A DNA stretch of 64,000 nucleotides from Sulfitobacter sp. HNIBRBA3233 (GCF_040149665.1 NZ_JBEFLP010000002.1:186001-250000), one strand, 5' to 3'. Shown: positions 9,284-19,377, counted from the stretch's first letter. Made by a program: numbers and translations. The notes: generated by a model from the sequence alone, not told the origin.

Positions 9284-10615
9284 CTATTCCTGAGCGGCGT
9301 TGTCGCGCAACAGATCGGACCGCTCCTCCGCGCGCTCCAGATCCACGATCTCCTGTAGCTGCTTGTCCTCGGTGGCGTCGGTGTCCTGCACCGGTGCAGG
9401 GGTTTCCACGCTACGCGGCGTGGCAGAGGTTTCGGGCGCGGTTTCCGGAGCGATTGGCGCACCCGCAGGGCCGATGTGCTGCAATCTGTAGGTGGGCACG
9501 TCCGCCGCGAGCCCCGCGCCGTCATAGGCGGCCTGCGTCAGGCGGATCGCTTCGGAGCGGGCCAGAACGATCGATGTGTCGTTCTGGTTGATCCACGCGG
9601 CCATGTTCATCGTTACCCAGCTGTCGTCGATCGATTCCACCCAGACCGATACGGCGGGTGTCTTGAGGACGAAAGGCAGCGCTTCGAGAGTGTCATGGGC
9701 AACCGTGCGCGCCAGATCGAGGTCCGCATCGGGCCGCACGGACAGACCAAAGGTGAAACGGCGCTCGGCGTTGCGCGAAAAATTCACGATCCGGCTTTTG
9801 AACACTGTCGCGTTGGGTATGCGGATGTGGTTGCCATCGAAGCTCAGCAGGATGGTCGCACGGGAGGTCAGCCGGATCACCTTGCCGGTGTCGCCCTCGA
9901 TCTCGACGGTATCGTTGGGCCGGAAGGGTTGGCGGATCGACAGCATGATCGACGCGATGAAATTCTCGACCGTGTCGCGCACGGCAAAGCCGATGGCCAG
10001 ACCGACGATCCCCGCAGCGCCCAGAATACCCGACAAGAGGGCGGTCGCGTTCACGATATCGAGGGCGACCACCAACCCGCCGACGATGAACAAAAGGCGC
10101 AGGATCTGCCGGTAGATATCGGCGATGAACGCATTCGGCGCCATCCTGTCCCACGGCTGTTTGCGGCGCGCGATGAAAAAGCCGAACAGGACGATCAGCA
10201 CAAAGACCGACAGCGCCACCAGCGCCAGCGGCAGGAATGCCAGCACCTGCAACCCGCGCGCCTTGAACCGCTCTACCGCCGGGTTGAGGCGCCGCACCAC
10301 ATCGGTGGTTTCGGCGACCTCGTTCTCGATTGCCACGACGCCTTCGATACGTCCGACAAGATCGTTCAACCTGCCGGATGTCGCGCTGTCCAGCGTGCTG
10401 CCGCGAAGCGTGACGATGCCCGACTTCACGGCGACGGTGACGTCATCGAACCCTTCAAGCTCTCCCAGAATATCGCGGATGCGGGTCGCGATCGCGGCGT
10501 CCTGGTCGGCGTCCGCACCGACCGCGATTGTGCCGGTGGGCTGTCCGGTTTCCTGTGCCCCCGTGGCAGAGGCAAAGGTCAGCAGAAGGCAGCAGGCCAG
10601 AATGAAATTGCGCAT
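9284..10615 (-). CDS. Mechanosensitive channel of the MscS family with N-terminal BON domain
   Basis: The 443-residue protein has a signal peptide (cleavage near ATGA-QE), then a BON domain (about residues 40-105: two beta-alpha repeats with VTVAVKSGIVTLRGST), then three hydrophobic segments (about 122-150, 170-200, 205-225) and the MscS beta domain, with FRPNDTVEIEGDTGKV as the typical entry into it. It should open under membrane tension on hypo-osmotic shock; BON domains are thought to contact the envelope. The C-terminal tail (about 60 residues) is Pro/Thr/Glu-rich and looks disordered. It is followed by tRNA-Gln on the same strand. Confidence 0.92.
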   Translation of the reverse strand: MRNFILACCLLLTFASATGAQETGQPTGTIAVGADADQDAAIATRIRDILGELEGFDDVTVAVKSGIVTLRGSTLDSATSGRLNDLVGRIEGVVAIENEVAETTDVVRRLNPAVERFKARGLQVLAFLPLALVALSVFVLIVLFGFFIARRKQPWDRMAPNAFIADIYRQILRLLFIVGGLVVALDIVNATALLSGILGAAGIVGLAIGFAVRDTVENFIASIMLSIRQPFRPNDTVEIEGDTGKVIRLTSRATILLSFDGNHIRIPNATVFKSRIVNFSRNAERRFTFGLSVRPDADLDLARTVAHDTLEALPFVLKTPAVSVWVESIDDSWVTMNMAAWINQNDTSIVLARSEAIRLTQAAYDGAGLAADVPTYRLQHIGPAGAPIAPETAPETSATPRSVETPAPVQDTDATEDKQLQEIVDLERAEERSDLLRDNAAQE

Positions 10616-10704
10616 GAATGCTCCCGCCCGAAAATCATCTCAAATACCGGGGGAGTTTAGGGGCCTCGCGACGGGATTGGCAATCGCGGACTGTTGCGGC
10701 CCGA

Positions 10705-11694
10705 TCAGGCGCAGTCTAGAAGGATAGCCCCCTCGCGCTTGCCCTGCTGCACCGCGTTATGGGCAGCGGCGCAGTCTTTCAGTGCAAAGGTTTGCTCCAC
10801 AGGGCAGACCAGTGCGCCGTCCTGCAGGGCGCGGTGCAGCCGCGCGATACGTTCCTGACGCTGGGCGAGGGGCAGCAGGTAGATCAGGATGATGTCGATG
10901 GTCGCCGCCTTGAACAGCAGCGGCCCGAAGGGCACGGTCGGTGTCATGTCGATTTGTGAGCCGTAGGCGGCGATCACGCCATTCGGCTTGATGACATCGG
11001 CGCATACACCTGCGTTCACGCCGAATTCGACCTCGACCACCCTGTCGACGGGCGCATCGCCATTGGCGGCAAGGATATCTTCGGCCAGCGTGTCACTGCG
11101 GTAGTCGAGAACGGTTTGCGCTCCCGCCGCGCGGACGCGGTCGAAATCCCGCGCACTGGCTGTGGCGATCACCTTCGCGCCGCCCCATTTGGCAAGCTGG
11201 ACCGCGAGGTATCCCACTGTGCCGCCGCCGCCGGAAACCAGCAGGGTCTGCCCCTCCACATCGCCCGCGCCGAAGACCGCTTCAGTCGCTGTCAGGCCGG
11301 GAATGCCTAGAACGGCACCGGCTTCCAGCGCGATGCCTTCGGGCAGCAATACCGCCTGTTCGGAGGGCAGGGTGATATGCGTGGCCGCCGTGCCGAAGGC
11401 GCGTTGCCACTGTCCGTTCCAGATCCAGACCCGTTCGCCCACGCGGGCGGGATCGACGCCGTCGCCGACCGCCTCGATGGTGCCGGCGCCGTCGCTGTCG
11501 GGCACGACCTGTGGAAAGGGAGGCTTGGTGATGCCCGGCCTCGATCCGGCGCGCGCCTTGATGTCGGAGGGGTTGACGCCCGAGAACGCGAGCCGCACCG
11601 AAACCTCGCCCGCTGCGGGTGAGGGGGTCGGGATATCCGAAAGGGTCAGGACGTCTTCGGCGGGGCCGAAACGATCATAGGTGATAGCTTTCAT
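10705..11694 (-). CDS. NADPH:quinone reductase / zinc-type alcohol dehydrogenase family protein
   Basis: A medium-chain dehydrogenase of 329 residues. It has the N-terminal GroES-like fold (MKAITYDRFGPAEDVL) and a Rossmann domain with the nucleotide motif LLVSGGGGTVGYLAVQLAKWGG. The catalytic and structural zinc cysteines of true alcohol dehydrogenases are missing, as expected for quinone oxidoreductases (zeta-crystallin type). It would reduce quinones or enones with NADPH. An upstream in-frame ATG at 11754 would add 20 residues overlapping the SH3 gene end; the family N-terminus favours 11694. Confidence 0.85.
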   Translation of the reverse strand: MKAITYDRFGPAEDVLTLSDIPTPSPAAGEVSVRLAFSGVNPSDIKARAGSRPGITKPPFPQVVPDSDGAGTIEAVGDGVDPARVGERVWIWNGQWQRAFGTAATHITLPSEQAVLLPEGIALEAGAVLGIPGLTATEAVFGAGDVEGQTLLVSGGGGTVGYLAVQLAKWGGAKVIATASARDFDRVRAAGAQTVLDYRSDTLAEDILAANGDAPVDRVVEVEFGVNAGVCADVIKPNGVIAAYGSQIDMTPTVPFGPLLFKAATIDIILIYLLPLAQRQERIARLHRALQDGALVCPVEQTFALKDCAAAHNAVQQGKREGAILLDCA

Positions 11695-11754
11695 GGCGGC
11701 GTTCTCCGTGCGGTTGGACCGCGCCACCATGGCCGAGGCCCGGAGGATGTGCAA

Positions 11755-12285
11755 TCAGTCGAAGATCTCTGCCGCCTGCACGCCCCAGACACGGGCCTTG
11801 GGTGCCCAGCCCTTGTAGCCGCCGGACCGCAGCAGGCACCATTCCGCCTGGCATTCGCTGACCCGCGCGACCACGCCCAGTTCCAGCGCCGCCACGACCT
11901 GCGCGCGCGCGTCCGGGCTTGCATGCAGGCTCAGCATGTCTTTTTCGATGATGACGGTGCGGGTGCCCGACAGAAGCGAATAATGCACCCAGCCCCCCAT
12001 GCCGTCGCGGTCCTCGACGCGGCGCCAGTGGCCGTGTTCTGCGGTGATTCTGAGCGGCATGTCGCGGCGTTTGAAAACCCAGTCGATGCGGTGGCTCAGC
12101 GATGGTCCACGGCGCACATTGCCTTCGGACGCCTTCATCGAGACGAAGCGTGGAATCGGGCGTTTGGTCACCTGTCCGATGCGGCTTTCGTCCGCAAAGG
12201 CGGGGCCCTGCGCAAGGCACAGGGTAAAGAGCACGGACGCCGCAAGGACGACCGCAAGAAACTTGACGGATATCGTTCTGAACAT
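11755..12285 (-). CDS. Secreted SH3 domain-containing protein
   Basis: This 176-residue protein begins with a signal peptide (MFRTISVKFLAVVLAASVLF, cleavage near FA-DES). Two bacterial SH3-like modules follow: one with the motif EGNVRRGPSLSHRIDWV and a GGWVHYSLLSG core, and a second ending YKGWAPKARVWGV with the pair Cys145/Cys150. Such proteins bind cell-wall or envelope components in the periplasm. The length fits the Rhodobacterales SH3 protein that often lies beside a divergent 2-hydroxyacid dehydrogenase gene, as here. No catalytic domain is visible. Confidence 0.82.
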   Translation of the reverse strand: MFRTISVKFLAVVLAASVLFTLCLAQGPAFADESRIGQVTKRPIPRFVSMKASEGNVRRGPSLSHRIDWVFKRRDMPLRITAEHGHWRRVEDRDGMGGWVHYSLLSGTRTVIIEKDMLSLHASPDARAQVVAALELGVVARVSECQAEWCLLRSGGYKGWAPKARVWGVQAAEIFD

Positions 12286-12412
12286 TGGTGCTGCCTGCAC
12301 TGTCTTTTGACTATATTGCTCTTTTTCAGCGCTCCGGGGTTCTTGTGCCTCGTGACCGCATGGGCCACCATGGCCCCAGAAAAGCGCGAGCGCCAAGACC
12401 GGAGACCAAATT

Positions 12413-13399
12413 ATGCCAAAACAGCAATTGAGTGTTGTAGTCACGCGACGGTTGCCCGAAGTCGTGGAGAACCGGTTGTCGGAACTGTTTGACGTGAAGC
12501 TGCGCGAAACGGACGAGCCGATGACCCGCGCCGAGTTGCAGGAAGCCGTGCAGACCTGCGACGTTCTGGTGCCGACCATCACGGACGAGATCGACAACGC
12601 CCTGATCGCGCGGGCCGGTCAGCGCCTGAAGCTGATCGCGAATTACGGCGCGGGCGTCGATAACATCGACGTGGCGACCGCGCGGCAAAACGGCATTCTG
12701 GTGTCCAACACCCCCGGCGTGCTGACCGACGACACCGCCGATATGACCATGGCGCTGATTCTGGCCGTGACCCGCCGCATGTCCGAAGGCATGGCGAAGA
12801 TGCAGAAGGGCGAATGGACCGGCTGGGCGCCGACGGCGCTTCTGGGGGGACGGATCGCGGGACGCCGCTTGGGCATTCTGGGGATGGGGCGGATCGGACA
12901 GGCGGTCGCGCGCCGCGCGGCGGCGTTCGGGATGCAGGTCCACTACCACAACCGGCGCCGCTTGCGCCCCGAAACCGAAGCCGAATTCGGCGCGACCTAC
13001 TGGGAAAGCCTCGACCAGATGGTGGCGCGGATGGACGTGATTTCGGTCAACTGCCCGCATACGCCCTCGACCTTCCATCTGATGAACGCCCGGCGGCTTC
13101 AGCTTATGAAGCAGGACGCGGTGATCGTGAATACCTCGCGCGGGGAGGTGATCGACGAGAACGCTCTGACGCGGATGCTGCGCTCCGGTGCGATCAAGGG
13201 TGCGGGACTGGACGTCTACGAGCACGGGCAGGAGATCAACCCGCGCCTGCGCGAGCTGGAGAACGTGGTTCTCCTGCCGCATATGGGATCGGCCACACTG
13301 GAGGGCCGGATCGAGATGGGCGAGAAGGTGATCATCAACATCAAGACCTTCGACGATGGCCACCGGCCGCCGGACCAGGTCGTGCCGTCGATGCTGTGA
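12413..13399 (+). CDS. D-isomer 2-hydroxyacid dehydrogenase (glyoxylate/hydroxypyruvate reductase-like)
   Basis: The 328-residue protein shows the family core: the YGAGVDNIDV substrate-domain motif, the nucleotide motif GILGMGRIGQAVARRAA, followed by an Arg-rich strand end (HNRRR) that suggests NADPH use, and the catalytic residues in VNTSRGEVIDE (Arg) and LPHMGSAT (His). It would reduce glyoxylate or hydroxypyruvate to glycolate or glycerate. It is the first of a run of plus-strand genes for glycolate-like and amino-acid-derived compounds, and is divergent from the SH3 gene. Confidence 0.88.
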   Translation: MPKQQLSVVVTRRLPEVVENRLSELFDVKLRETDEPMTRAELQEAVQTCDVLVPTITDEIDNALIARAGQRLKLIANYGAGVDNIDVATARQNGILVSNTPGVLTDDTADMTMALILAVTRRMSEGMAKMQKGEWTGWAPTALLGGRIAGRRLGILGMGRIGQAVARRAAAFGMQVHYHNRRRLRPETEAEFGATYWESLDQMVARMDVISVNCPHTPSTFHLMNARRLQLMKQDAVIVNTSRGEVIDENALTRMLRSGAIKGAGLDVYEHGQEINPRLRELENVVLLPHMGSATLEGRIEMGEKVIINIKTFDDGHRPPDQVVPSML

Positions 13400-13436
13400 G
13401 CCCCTTCACCCTGCACGTGCGGGGAGGGTGCGGGAT

Positions 13437-13456
13437 TGAGTTTATTGGCAAAATGG
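13437..13456 (+). repeat. Dispersed repeat, copy 1 (intergenic)
   Basis: TGAGTTTATTGGCAAAATGG occurs here 38 bases after a dehydrogenase stop and 20 bases before the gamma-glutamyltransferase start; an identical copy lies at 28321-28340 on the other strand and a variant inside xdhA at 33928-33947. A hairpin (CACCCT ... AGGGTG) precedes this copy. Confidence 0.75.
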
Positions 13457-13476
13457 AGAAGTCGGGGAGGAATACG

Positions 13477-15258
13477 ATGCGGTCCATGGCGTTCTTGATC
13501 GGGGTTTTCGCGGCGGGTGCCGCGATGGCCCAGCAAGCGGCAGACGGTATTGCGCCCGAAGCGGCGGGGGCGGGCGGGATCGCGCCAGTTTCCGCGCAGG
13601 TTGACGCGGCAATCGCGGCCAAGGAAGCGGGCAGGCCCGTGCGCGGCGAGACATGGATGGTTGCCGCGGCCAATCCGCTGGCGGTTCAGGCCGGTGCGGA
13701 TGCACTGGCTGCGGGCGGATCCGCCGCGGATGCGCTGGTCGTCGTGCAAACGGTGCTGGGACTGGTCGAGCCGCAAAGTTCGGGTCTGGGCGGTGGCGCC
13801 TTTCTGGTGTGGTACGATGCGCAGAGCGGCCAGCTGACCACTCTCGACGGGCGCGAGACGGCGCCTCTGGCCGCGACGCCGCAACTGTTTCAGGATGCGC
13901 AGGGGGAGCCTCTGAAATTCTTCGATGCGGTTGTCGGCGGGCGGTCTGTCGGAACTCCGGGCACGCCTGCGCTGCTGGCCGAGATCCACCAGCGCTGGGG
14001 GACCAAGGACTGGGCGACGCTGCTTGCTCCGGCGATAGAGCTGGCCGAGGCGGGTTTTGCCGTCAGTCCGCGCCTTGCGCAGCTGGTCGAGGGCGATTCC
14101 GAGCGGCTTGCCAGTTCTGACATCACGGCGGAATATTTCATGCCCGGCGGTGCGCCGGTGAAGGCGGGCGACACGCTCGTCAACCTGCCCTACGCCGAGA
14201 CGCTGCGCAGCCTTGCTGCCGAGGGCGTTGGCGCCTTTTATGCCGGCGATCTGGCGCGCAGTATCGTGGCGACCGTGCAAACTGCCAAAGGAAACCCCGG
14301 CGTGCTGTCAGAGGTCGATCTGGCGATCTACCGGGTGAAGGAGCGCGCACCGGTCTGCGCCCCCTACCGCGCGCATGAGATTTGCGGCATGGGGCCGCCG
14401 TCGTCCGGCGCTCTGGCCATCGGGCAGATTCTGGGGCTGCTGGAGTCGTTCGATCTGGCCGCGGGCCCGCAGGACGCGACGGTCCGGCGGCTGATGGGCG
14501 ACGCCGCGCGGCTGGCCTTCGCGGATCGCGGTCGCTACGTGGCCGATACCGATTATGTGCCGGTTCCGGTCCGCGGGATGCTGGACCCTGCCTATCTGGC
14601 GCAGCGCGCCGACGTGTTGACCGGGCAGACCGCACTGGAGGAGGTCGCCCCGGGGACGCCCGCGTTCGACCACGCGCTGATCCGCGCGGATGACGAGGCA
14701 ATCGAGCTGCCGTCGACCTCCCATATCTCGATCGTGGATGCGGCGGGCAACGTGGCGTCGATGACGACAACCATCGAGAACGGTTTCGGCAGCCGGTTGA
14801 TGGTCGGAGGCTTCCTGCTGAACAACGAGATGACGGATTTTTCATTCCGCAGCCATGTGGATGGTGTGCCGATTGCCAACCGCGTCGAACCCGGAAAGCG
14901 GCCGCGTTCGTCGATGGCCCCGACAATCGTGATGCGCGACGGGCAGCCGGTAATCGCGCTGGGATCGCCCGGTGGCAGCCGGATCATCGGCTATACGGCA
15001 CAGACCATCGTTGCCATGCTGGACTGGGGAATGGACCCGCAGCAGGCGGTGATGGTGCCGCATGCGGTCAACCGGTTCGGCACCTATGATCTGGAGGAAG
15101 GGACCGCAGCAGCCGAGCTTGCAGGCCCTCTGGGCGAAATGGGATTCGACGTGGAAACGCGCGACCTGACATCGGGTCTGCATGTGATCGCGATCGACGA
15201 GGCAGGAATGTCTGGCGGGGCGGATCCGCGCCGCGAAGGCATCGCATTGGGAGACTGA
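13477..15258 (+). CDS. ggt: Gamma-glutamyltransferase, periplasmic
   Basis: The 593-residue precursor has a signal peptide (residues 1-18, AAGAAMA-QQ). It belongs to the Ntn-hydrolase GGT family, which transfers or hydrolyses the gamma-glutamyl group of glutathione. The predicted autocleavage Thr is Thr414 in the motif TSHISIVD, matching the E. coli TTHYSVVD site; GSPGGSRII near residue 493 forms the oxyanion region. The frame is open further upstream over the neighbouring gene, but the ATG at 13477 has GGGGAGG six bases before it and begins the signal peptide. Confidence 0.93.
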   Translation: MRSMAFLIGVFAAGAAMAQQAADGIAPEAAGAGGIAPVSAQVDAAIAAKEAGRPVRGETWMVAAANPLAVQAGADALAAGGSAADALVVVQTVLGLVEPQSSGLGGGAFLVWYDAQSGQLTTLDGRETAPLAATPQLFQDAQGEPLKFFDAVVGGRSVGTPGTPALLAEIHQRWGTKDWATLLAPAIELAEAGFAVSPRLAQLVEGDSERLASSDITAEYFMPGGAPVKAGDTLVNLPYAETLRSLAAEGVGAFYAGDLARSIVATVQTAKGNPGVLSEVDLAIYRVKERAPVCAPYRAHEICGMGPPSSGALAIGQILGLLESFDLAAGPQDATVRRLMGDAARLAFADRGRYVADTDYVPVPVRGMLDPAYLAQRADVLTGQTALEEVAPGTPAFDHALIRADDEAIELPSTSHISIVDAAGNVASMTTTIENGFGSRLMVGGFLLNNEMTDFSFRSHVDGVPIANRVEPGKRPRSSMAPTIVMRDGQPVIALGSPGGSRIIGYTAQTIVAMLDWGMDPQQAVMVPHAVNRFGTYDLEEGTAAAELAGPLGEMGFDVETRDLTSGLHVIAIDEAGMSGGADPRREGIALGD

Positions 15259-15262
15259 GAGA

Positions 15263-16666
15263 ATGGTACAGGCAGTTGCGATGGCGCGGAACGAGGACGG
15301 GATCGGCACGGCGCTGGGGATCCTGAAACAGCAGTTCGGGGAACGTTGCCAGACCGGCATGGCGATCCGTGAACAGCACGGCCATACCACGACGTGGATC
15401 GTGAACCAGCCACCCGATGCGGTGATCTTCGCCCATTCCACCGAAGAGGTCAGCGCCATCGTCAAGGTCTGCGCGGCCCACGGCGTGCCGATCATTCCTT
15501 TCGGCACCGGCACCTCGCTGGAAGGGCATGTGAACGCCCCGGCGGGCGGGGTCAGCATCGATCTGTCGCAGATGAACGAGGTGCTGGAAGTCAACGCAGG
15601 CGATCTGGATTGCCGGGTCCAGCCCGGTGTCACCCGCATGGCGCTGAACACCCACCTGCGCGATCAGGGGCTGTTCTTTCCGATCGATCCCGGAGCGGAT
15701 GCCAGCATCGGCGGCATGACGGCCACGCGGGCGTCGGGCACGAACGCCGTGCGTTACGGGACGATGAAGGACAACGTCCTGAGCGTCGAGGCCGTGATGG
15801 CAAACGGAGAGATCATCCGCACCGCCAGCCGTGCGCGCAAATCCTCGGCCGGCTACGATCTGACGCGCCTGATGGTCGGCTCGGAAGGAACCTTGGGGGT
15901 AATCACCGAAATCACGCTGCGCCTGCAGGGCATTCCAGAGGCGATATCGGCGGCAAGCTGTTCCTTTCCCACCATCGAGGCCGCCTGCGAGGCGGTCATG
16001 GCGACAATCCAGTACGGGCTGCCTGTGGCGCGGATCGAACTGCTCGATGCGCTCGTGGTCAAGGGGGTGAACGCCTATTCGAAGCTCAGCCTTCCCGAGA
16101 CGCCGCTCTTGCTGCTGGAATTCCACGGGTCGGACGCGGGTGTGGCCGAGCAGGCCGCCACATTCGGGGAGCTGGCCGCAGAGTTCGGCGGATCGGGCTA
16201 TGCGGCAACGACTTCTGCGGAGGAACGGACAAAGCTCTGGCAGGCGCGCCACGACGCCTATTGGGCGATGCTTGCCCTGCGCCCGGGCTGCAAGGCGGTC
16301 GCAACCGATGTCTGCGTTCCGATCTCGCGGCTGGCCGAAGCCGTTGGCGGCGCCAATGCCAAGGCCGCCGAGCTGGGGCTGATCGCGCCGATCGTGGGCC
16401 ACGCGGGCGACGGGAATTTCCACGCCTCGCTGCTGCTGGACATGGACAACCTCGACGAGGTCGCCCGGGCGGAAGAATACGTCAGCTGGCTAAACGACAG
16501 GGCCATCGCGCTTGGCGGGACCTGCACCGGAGAGCACGGGATCGGGCAGGGCAAGCGGCCCTACCTGCTGCGTGAACTCGGCGGTGCGGTCGAGGTGATG
16601 GGCGCGATCAAGCGCGCGCTCGACCCCGACAACATCATGAATCCGGGAAAGATCCTTCCAGCCTGA
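15263..16666 (+). CDS. FAD-binding oxidoreductase, GlcD / D-lactate dehydrogenase-like
   Basis: The 467-residue flavoprotein has the PCMH-type FAD domain (IPFGTGTSLEGHVN, then DPGADASIGGMTATRASGTNAVRYG) and the C-terminal FAD-oxidase domain ending GTCTGEHGIGQGKR ... PDNIMNPGKI, the hallmark of glycolate oxidase subunit GlcD and D-lactate dehydrogenases. It would oxidise a D-2-hydroxyacid and pass electrons to the respiratory chain. GlcE and GlcF are not adjacent, so a stand-alone D-lactate or D-2-hydroxyacid dehydrogenase is more likely than glycolate oxidase. The ATG is four bases after the ggt stop, so the two are co-transcribed. Confidence 0.88.
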   Translation: MVQAVAMARNEDGIGTALGILKQQFGERCQTGMAIREQHGHTTTWIVNQPPDAVIFAHSTEEVSAIVKVCAAHGVPIIPFGTGTSLEGHVNAPAGGVSIDLSQMNEVLEVNAGDLDCRVQPGVTRMALNTHLRDQGLFFPIDPGADASIGGMTATRASGTNAVRYGTMKDNVLSVEAVMANGEIIRTASRARKSSAGYDLTRLMVGSEGTLGVITEITLRLQGIPEAISAASCSFPTIEAACEAVMATIQYGLPVARIELLDALVVKGVNAYSKLSLPETPLLLLEFHGSDAGVAEQAATFGELAAEFGGSGYAATTSAEERTKLWQARHDAYWAMLALRPGCKAVATDVCVPISRLAEAVGGANAKAAELGLIAPIVGHAGDGNFHASLLLDMDNLDEVARAEEYVSWLNDRAIALGGTCTGEHGIGQGKRPYLLRELGGAVEVMGAIKRALDPDNIMNPGKILPA

Positions 16667-16884
16667 TCGAGCGGACGCGCCGGACATCTCCGGCGCAGGG
16701 CCGGTTTTCCCGGTGATCGCGCAGCCTGCGTCAGGGCAAAGTTCGGCCTGCCCCTGGGCGTATTGACCCCGAAGCGAAAGCACAGATGCGGCGAGGTCGT
16801 TTTTCGCCCCGCACTGTCGCGGGTTGGCGCAGGGGGGCTGCGCTTTTGTCTAAAACGGCACTTGAACGAGAGGGAGTCGCGGGC

Positions 16885-19377
16885 ATGAAAACGCAAGTCA
16901 AAGCTTTGGTCGTGGGCGGCGGTGCCGTGGGCACGTCGATTGCCTATCATCTGGCCAAGGCCGGATGGGAAGATGTGATGCTGCTGGAGCGTGACGAGCT
17001 GACATCGGGTTCGACATGGCATGCGGCGGGGCTGCTGCCCTATTTCAACATGTCCTACGCGACGACCCACATCCACGACTATTCGATCAAGTTCTACAAG
17101 ACCCTCGAGGAAGAGACCGGCCTGAACGCGGGTTTCGCCGTCGTGGGCAACCTGCGCATGGCACAGACGGACGAACGCATGGACGAATACATGCTCTATG
17201 CGTCGACCGCCGAAACCTGCGGTGTGCCCTACCAGTGGATGACCCCCGACGAGATCAAGGCGAAATGGCCGCTGATCCGGACCGAGGATCTGAAGGGCGC
17301 GCTCTATCACCAGACAGATGGCTACATTAACCCCGCCGATGTGACGATGGCGATGGCCAAGGGTGCGCGCCAGCGCGGCGTGGCGATCGAACGCAAGTGG
17401 CAGGCCGATGCCTTCCACTGGAACGGCGAGGCGTGGGAGGTGACCTGTACCAAGATGGTCGAGCGCGGCGGCAACCTTGTGCCGTCGGACGAGCAGATCG
17501 TCATCACCGCCGAACACGTCGTCACGGCGTCGGGCAACCATGCGCAGCGTACGGCGAAGATGCTGGGGATCAAGATGCCCGCGATCCCCGTCGAGCATCA
17601 GTTCATCGTGATGGATCAGGACCCCGAGCTGGTGAAGTTCCGCAAGGAAGGCAATGTCGAGCATCCCGTGATTCGCGACGCGGACGCGCAATCCTACGTG
17701 CGCGAAGAGCGTGGCGGCTGGATCCTCGGCGTTTATGAGCCGAACGCGCCCGCGCGGTTCGAATACGGTGTGCCCGACAGCTTCCGCGCCGATCTGTTCC
17801 AGCTCGATCTCGACCGGATCGAGGACCAGTACATGGCAATGAACCACCGCATTCCTTCCGCCGAGAATTGCGGCCTGAAGGACGATTTCAATGGCCCGAT
17901 CTGCTATACCCCCGATGGCAACCCGCTGGTCGGCCCGGCGCCGGGACTGCGCAACATGTGGCTGGCCGAAGGCTTTTCCTTCGGCATCACCGCAGCGGGC
18001 GGGACGGGCTATTACCTTGCCCAGCTGATGGTCGAGGGCGAGGCCGAGATCGACATGGCGTCGCTCGACCCCAAGCGCTACGGCGACTGGATGACGACGG
18101 AATACGCCGCCCGCAAGAACGAGGAAGCCTACGAGCACGTCTATATCCTGCACCACCCCGACGAGGAGCGGCCTGCGTGCCGGCCGTTGCGGACATCGCC
18201 CGCCTACGACCGGCAAGCCGCGCGCGGCGCGCAGTTCGGCCATGTGAACGGCTGGGAGCGACCCAACTATTTCGCGCCGGAGGGGTTCAGTGACCATGAT
18301 GCGCGCAGTTTCCGGCGCGGTGGCTGGTGGCAATACGCCGTCGAGGAGGCAAAGGCGATCCGCGAGGGCGTCGGCCTGATCGACGCCACCGCCTTTACCA
18401 AGCATCTGGTGCGTGGCCCCGGCGCGACCGCTTTTCTGGACTGGTTCACCTGCAACAAGCTGCCGTCGGTGGGGCGGATCAACCTGACCTACGCACTGAC
18501 CGGCCACGGCACCACCCGCACCGAATACACCATCGTGCGTCTGGCAGAGCACGAGTATTACCTCGTCAGCGCGGGCGCCTGGACGGCCTATGACAGCGAT
18601 TACCTGCGCAAGGCTATCGAAGACAAGATGCCCGAGCTTGGCTATATCGAATGTCACGACGTGACCACGCAGTGGGGTGTCTTTGCCATTGCCGGACCCA
18701 AATCGCGCGATGTTCTGAAAGAGATCGTCAAGGACGCGGACCCCGAAACGGTCCTGTCGAACAAGCGCTTCCCGTGGCTGACCATGCGCAATATCGAACT
18801 GGGCATGTGTCCGGTGCGCGCGATCCGTGTCGCCTATACCGGCGAGCTGGGATGGGAATTGCACCACCCGATCGAGATGCAGAACTACCTGTTCGACCAG
18901 CTTGAGAAAGCGGGCGAGAAGCACGGCATGAAACTGGTCGGGGCACGGGCGCAGAACTGGCTGCGGCAGGAGAAATCCTATCGCGCGTTCGGCAACGAAT
19001 TGGGCCGCGATGCCACTCCGCTGGAGGCAGACCTGCCGCGCTTCGTCGATCTGAACAAGGATTTCCACGGCAAGCAGGCGATGGCCGATCACGGGATCAA
19101 CGCGAAATGCGTCACACTTCTGATCGACGGGCCAGAGGACGCCGATCCATGGGGCCGCGAAGTGCTGTACCACGGGGAGACCCGCGTGGGGCGTCTGACC
19201 TCGGGGGGCTATTCTGTCGCTTTCGGCAAATCCATCGGCATGGGCTATGTCTCTCCCGATGTGGCCGACGTCGGCACGAAGTTGAAGGTCAAGATGTTCG
19301 ACCGTCTGTGGGATGCGGAAATCGTCGAGGACAGCCCCTACGATCCCAAGAATGCCCGCATCCGGATCGACGGGTGA
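16885..19377 (+). CDS. GcvT-family FAD-dependent demethylase (dimethylglycine/sarcosine dehydrogenase-like)
   Basis: The 830-residue chain has an N-terminal DAO-type FAD oxidoreductase (dinucleotide motif VVGGGAVGTSIAYHLAKAG, then ERDELTSGSTWHAAGL) over about residues 1-390, a short linker domain, and a C-terminal GcvT-type aminomethyltransferase (from about 430; AGPKSRDVL, VAYTGELGWELH). Enzymes of this design demethylate N-methylated amino compounds and hand the one-carbon unit to tetrahydrofolate. The substrate (dimethylglycine, sarcosine or another methylated amine) is not determined. The ATG at 16885 follows GAGGGAG and starts the FAD motif; an earlier in-frame ATG at 16786 would add 33 residues. 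Confidence 0.88.
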   Translation: MKTQVKALVVGGGAVGTSIAYHLAKAGWEDVMLLERDELTSGSTWHAAGLLPYFNMSYATTHIHDYSIKFYKTLEEETGLNAGFAVVGNLRMAQTDERMDEYMLYASTAETCGVPYQWMTPDEIKAKWPLIRTEDLKGALYHQTDGYINPADVTMAMAKGARQRGVAIERKWQADAFHWNGEAWEVTCTKMVERGGNLVPSDEQIVITAEHVVTASGNHAQRTAKMLGIKMPAIPVEHQFIVMDQDPELVKFRKEGNVEHPVIRDADAQSYVREERGGWILGVYEPNAPARFEYGVPDSFRADLFQLDLDRIEDQYMAMNHRIPSAENCGLKDDFNGPICYTPDGNPLVGPAPGLRNMWLAEGFSFGITAAGGTGYYLAQLMVEGEAEIDMASLDPKRYGDWMTTEYAARKNEEAYEHVYILHHPDEERPACRPLRTSPAYDRQAARGAQFGHVNGWERPNYFAPEGFSDHDARSFRRGGWWQYAVEEAKAIREGVGLIDATAFTKHLVRGPGATAFLDWFTCNKLPSVGRINLTYALTGHGTTRTEYTIVRLAEHEYYLVSAGAWTAYDSDYLRKAIEDKMPELGYIECHDVTTQWGVFAIAGPKSRDVLKEIVKDADPETVLSNKRFPWLTMRNIELGMCPVRAIRVAYTGELGWELHHPIEMQNYLFDQLEKAGEKHGMKLVGARAQNWLRQEKSYRAFGNELGRDATPLEADLPRFVDLNKDFHGKQAMADHGINAKCVTLLIDGPEDADPWGREVLYHGETRVGRLTSGGYSVAFGKSIGMGYVSPDVADVGTKLKVKMFDRLWDAEIVEDSPYDPKNARIRIDG

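Noticed and set aside
16561-19173. An 870-residue minus-strand frame over the GcvT-family gene
   Set aside because: Shadow of a clear flavoprotein; no recognisable motif in the antisense product.
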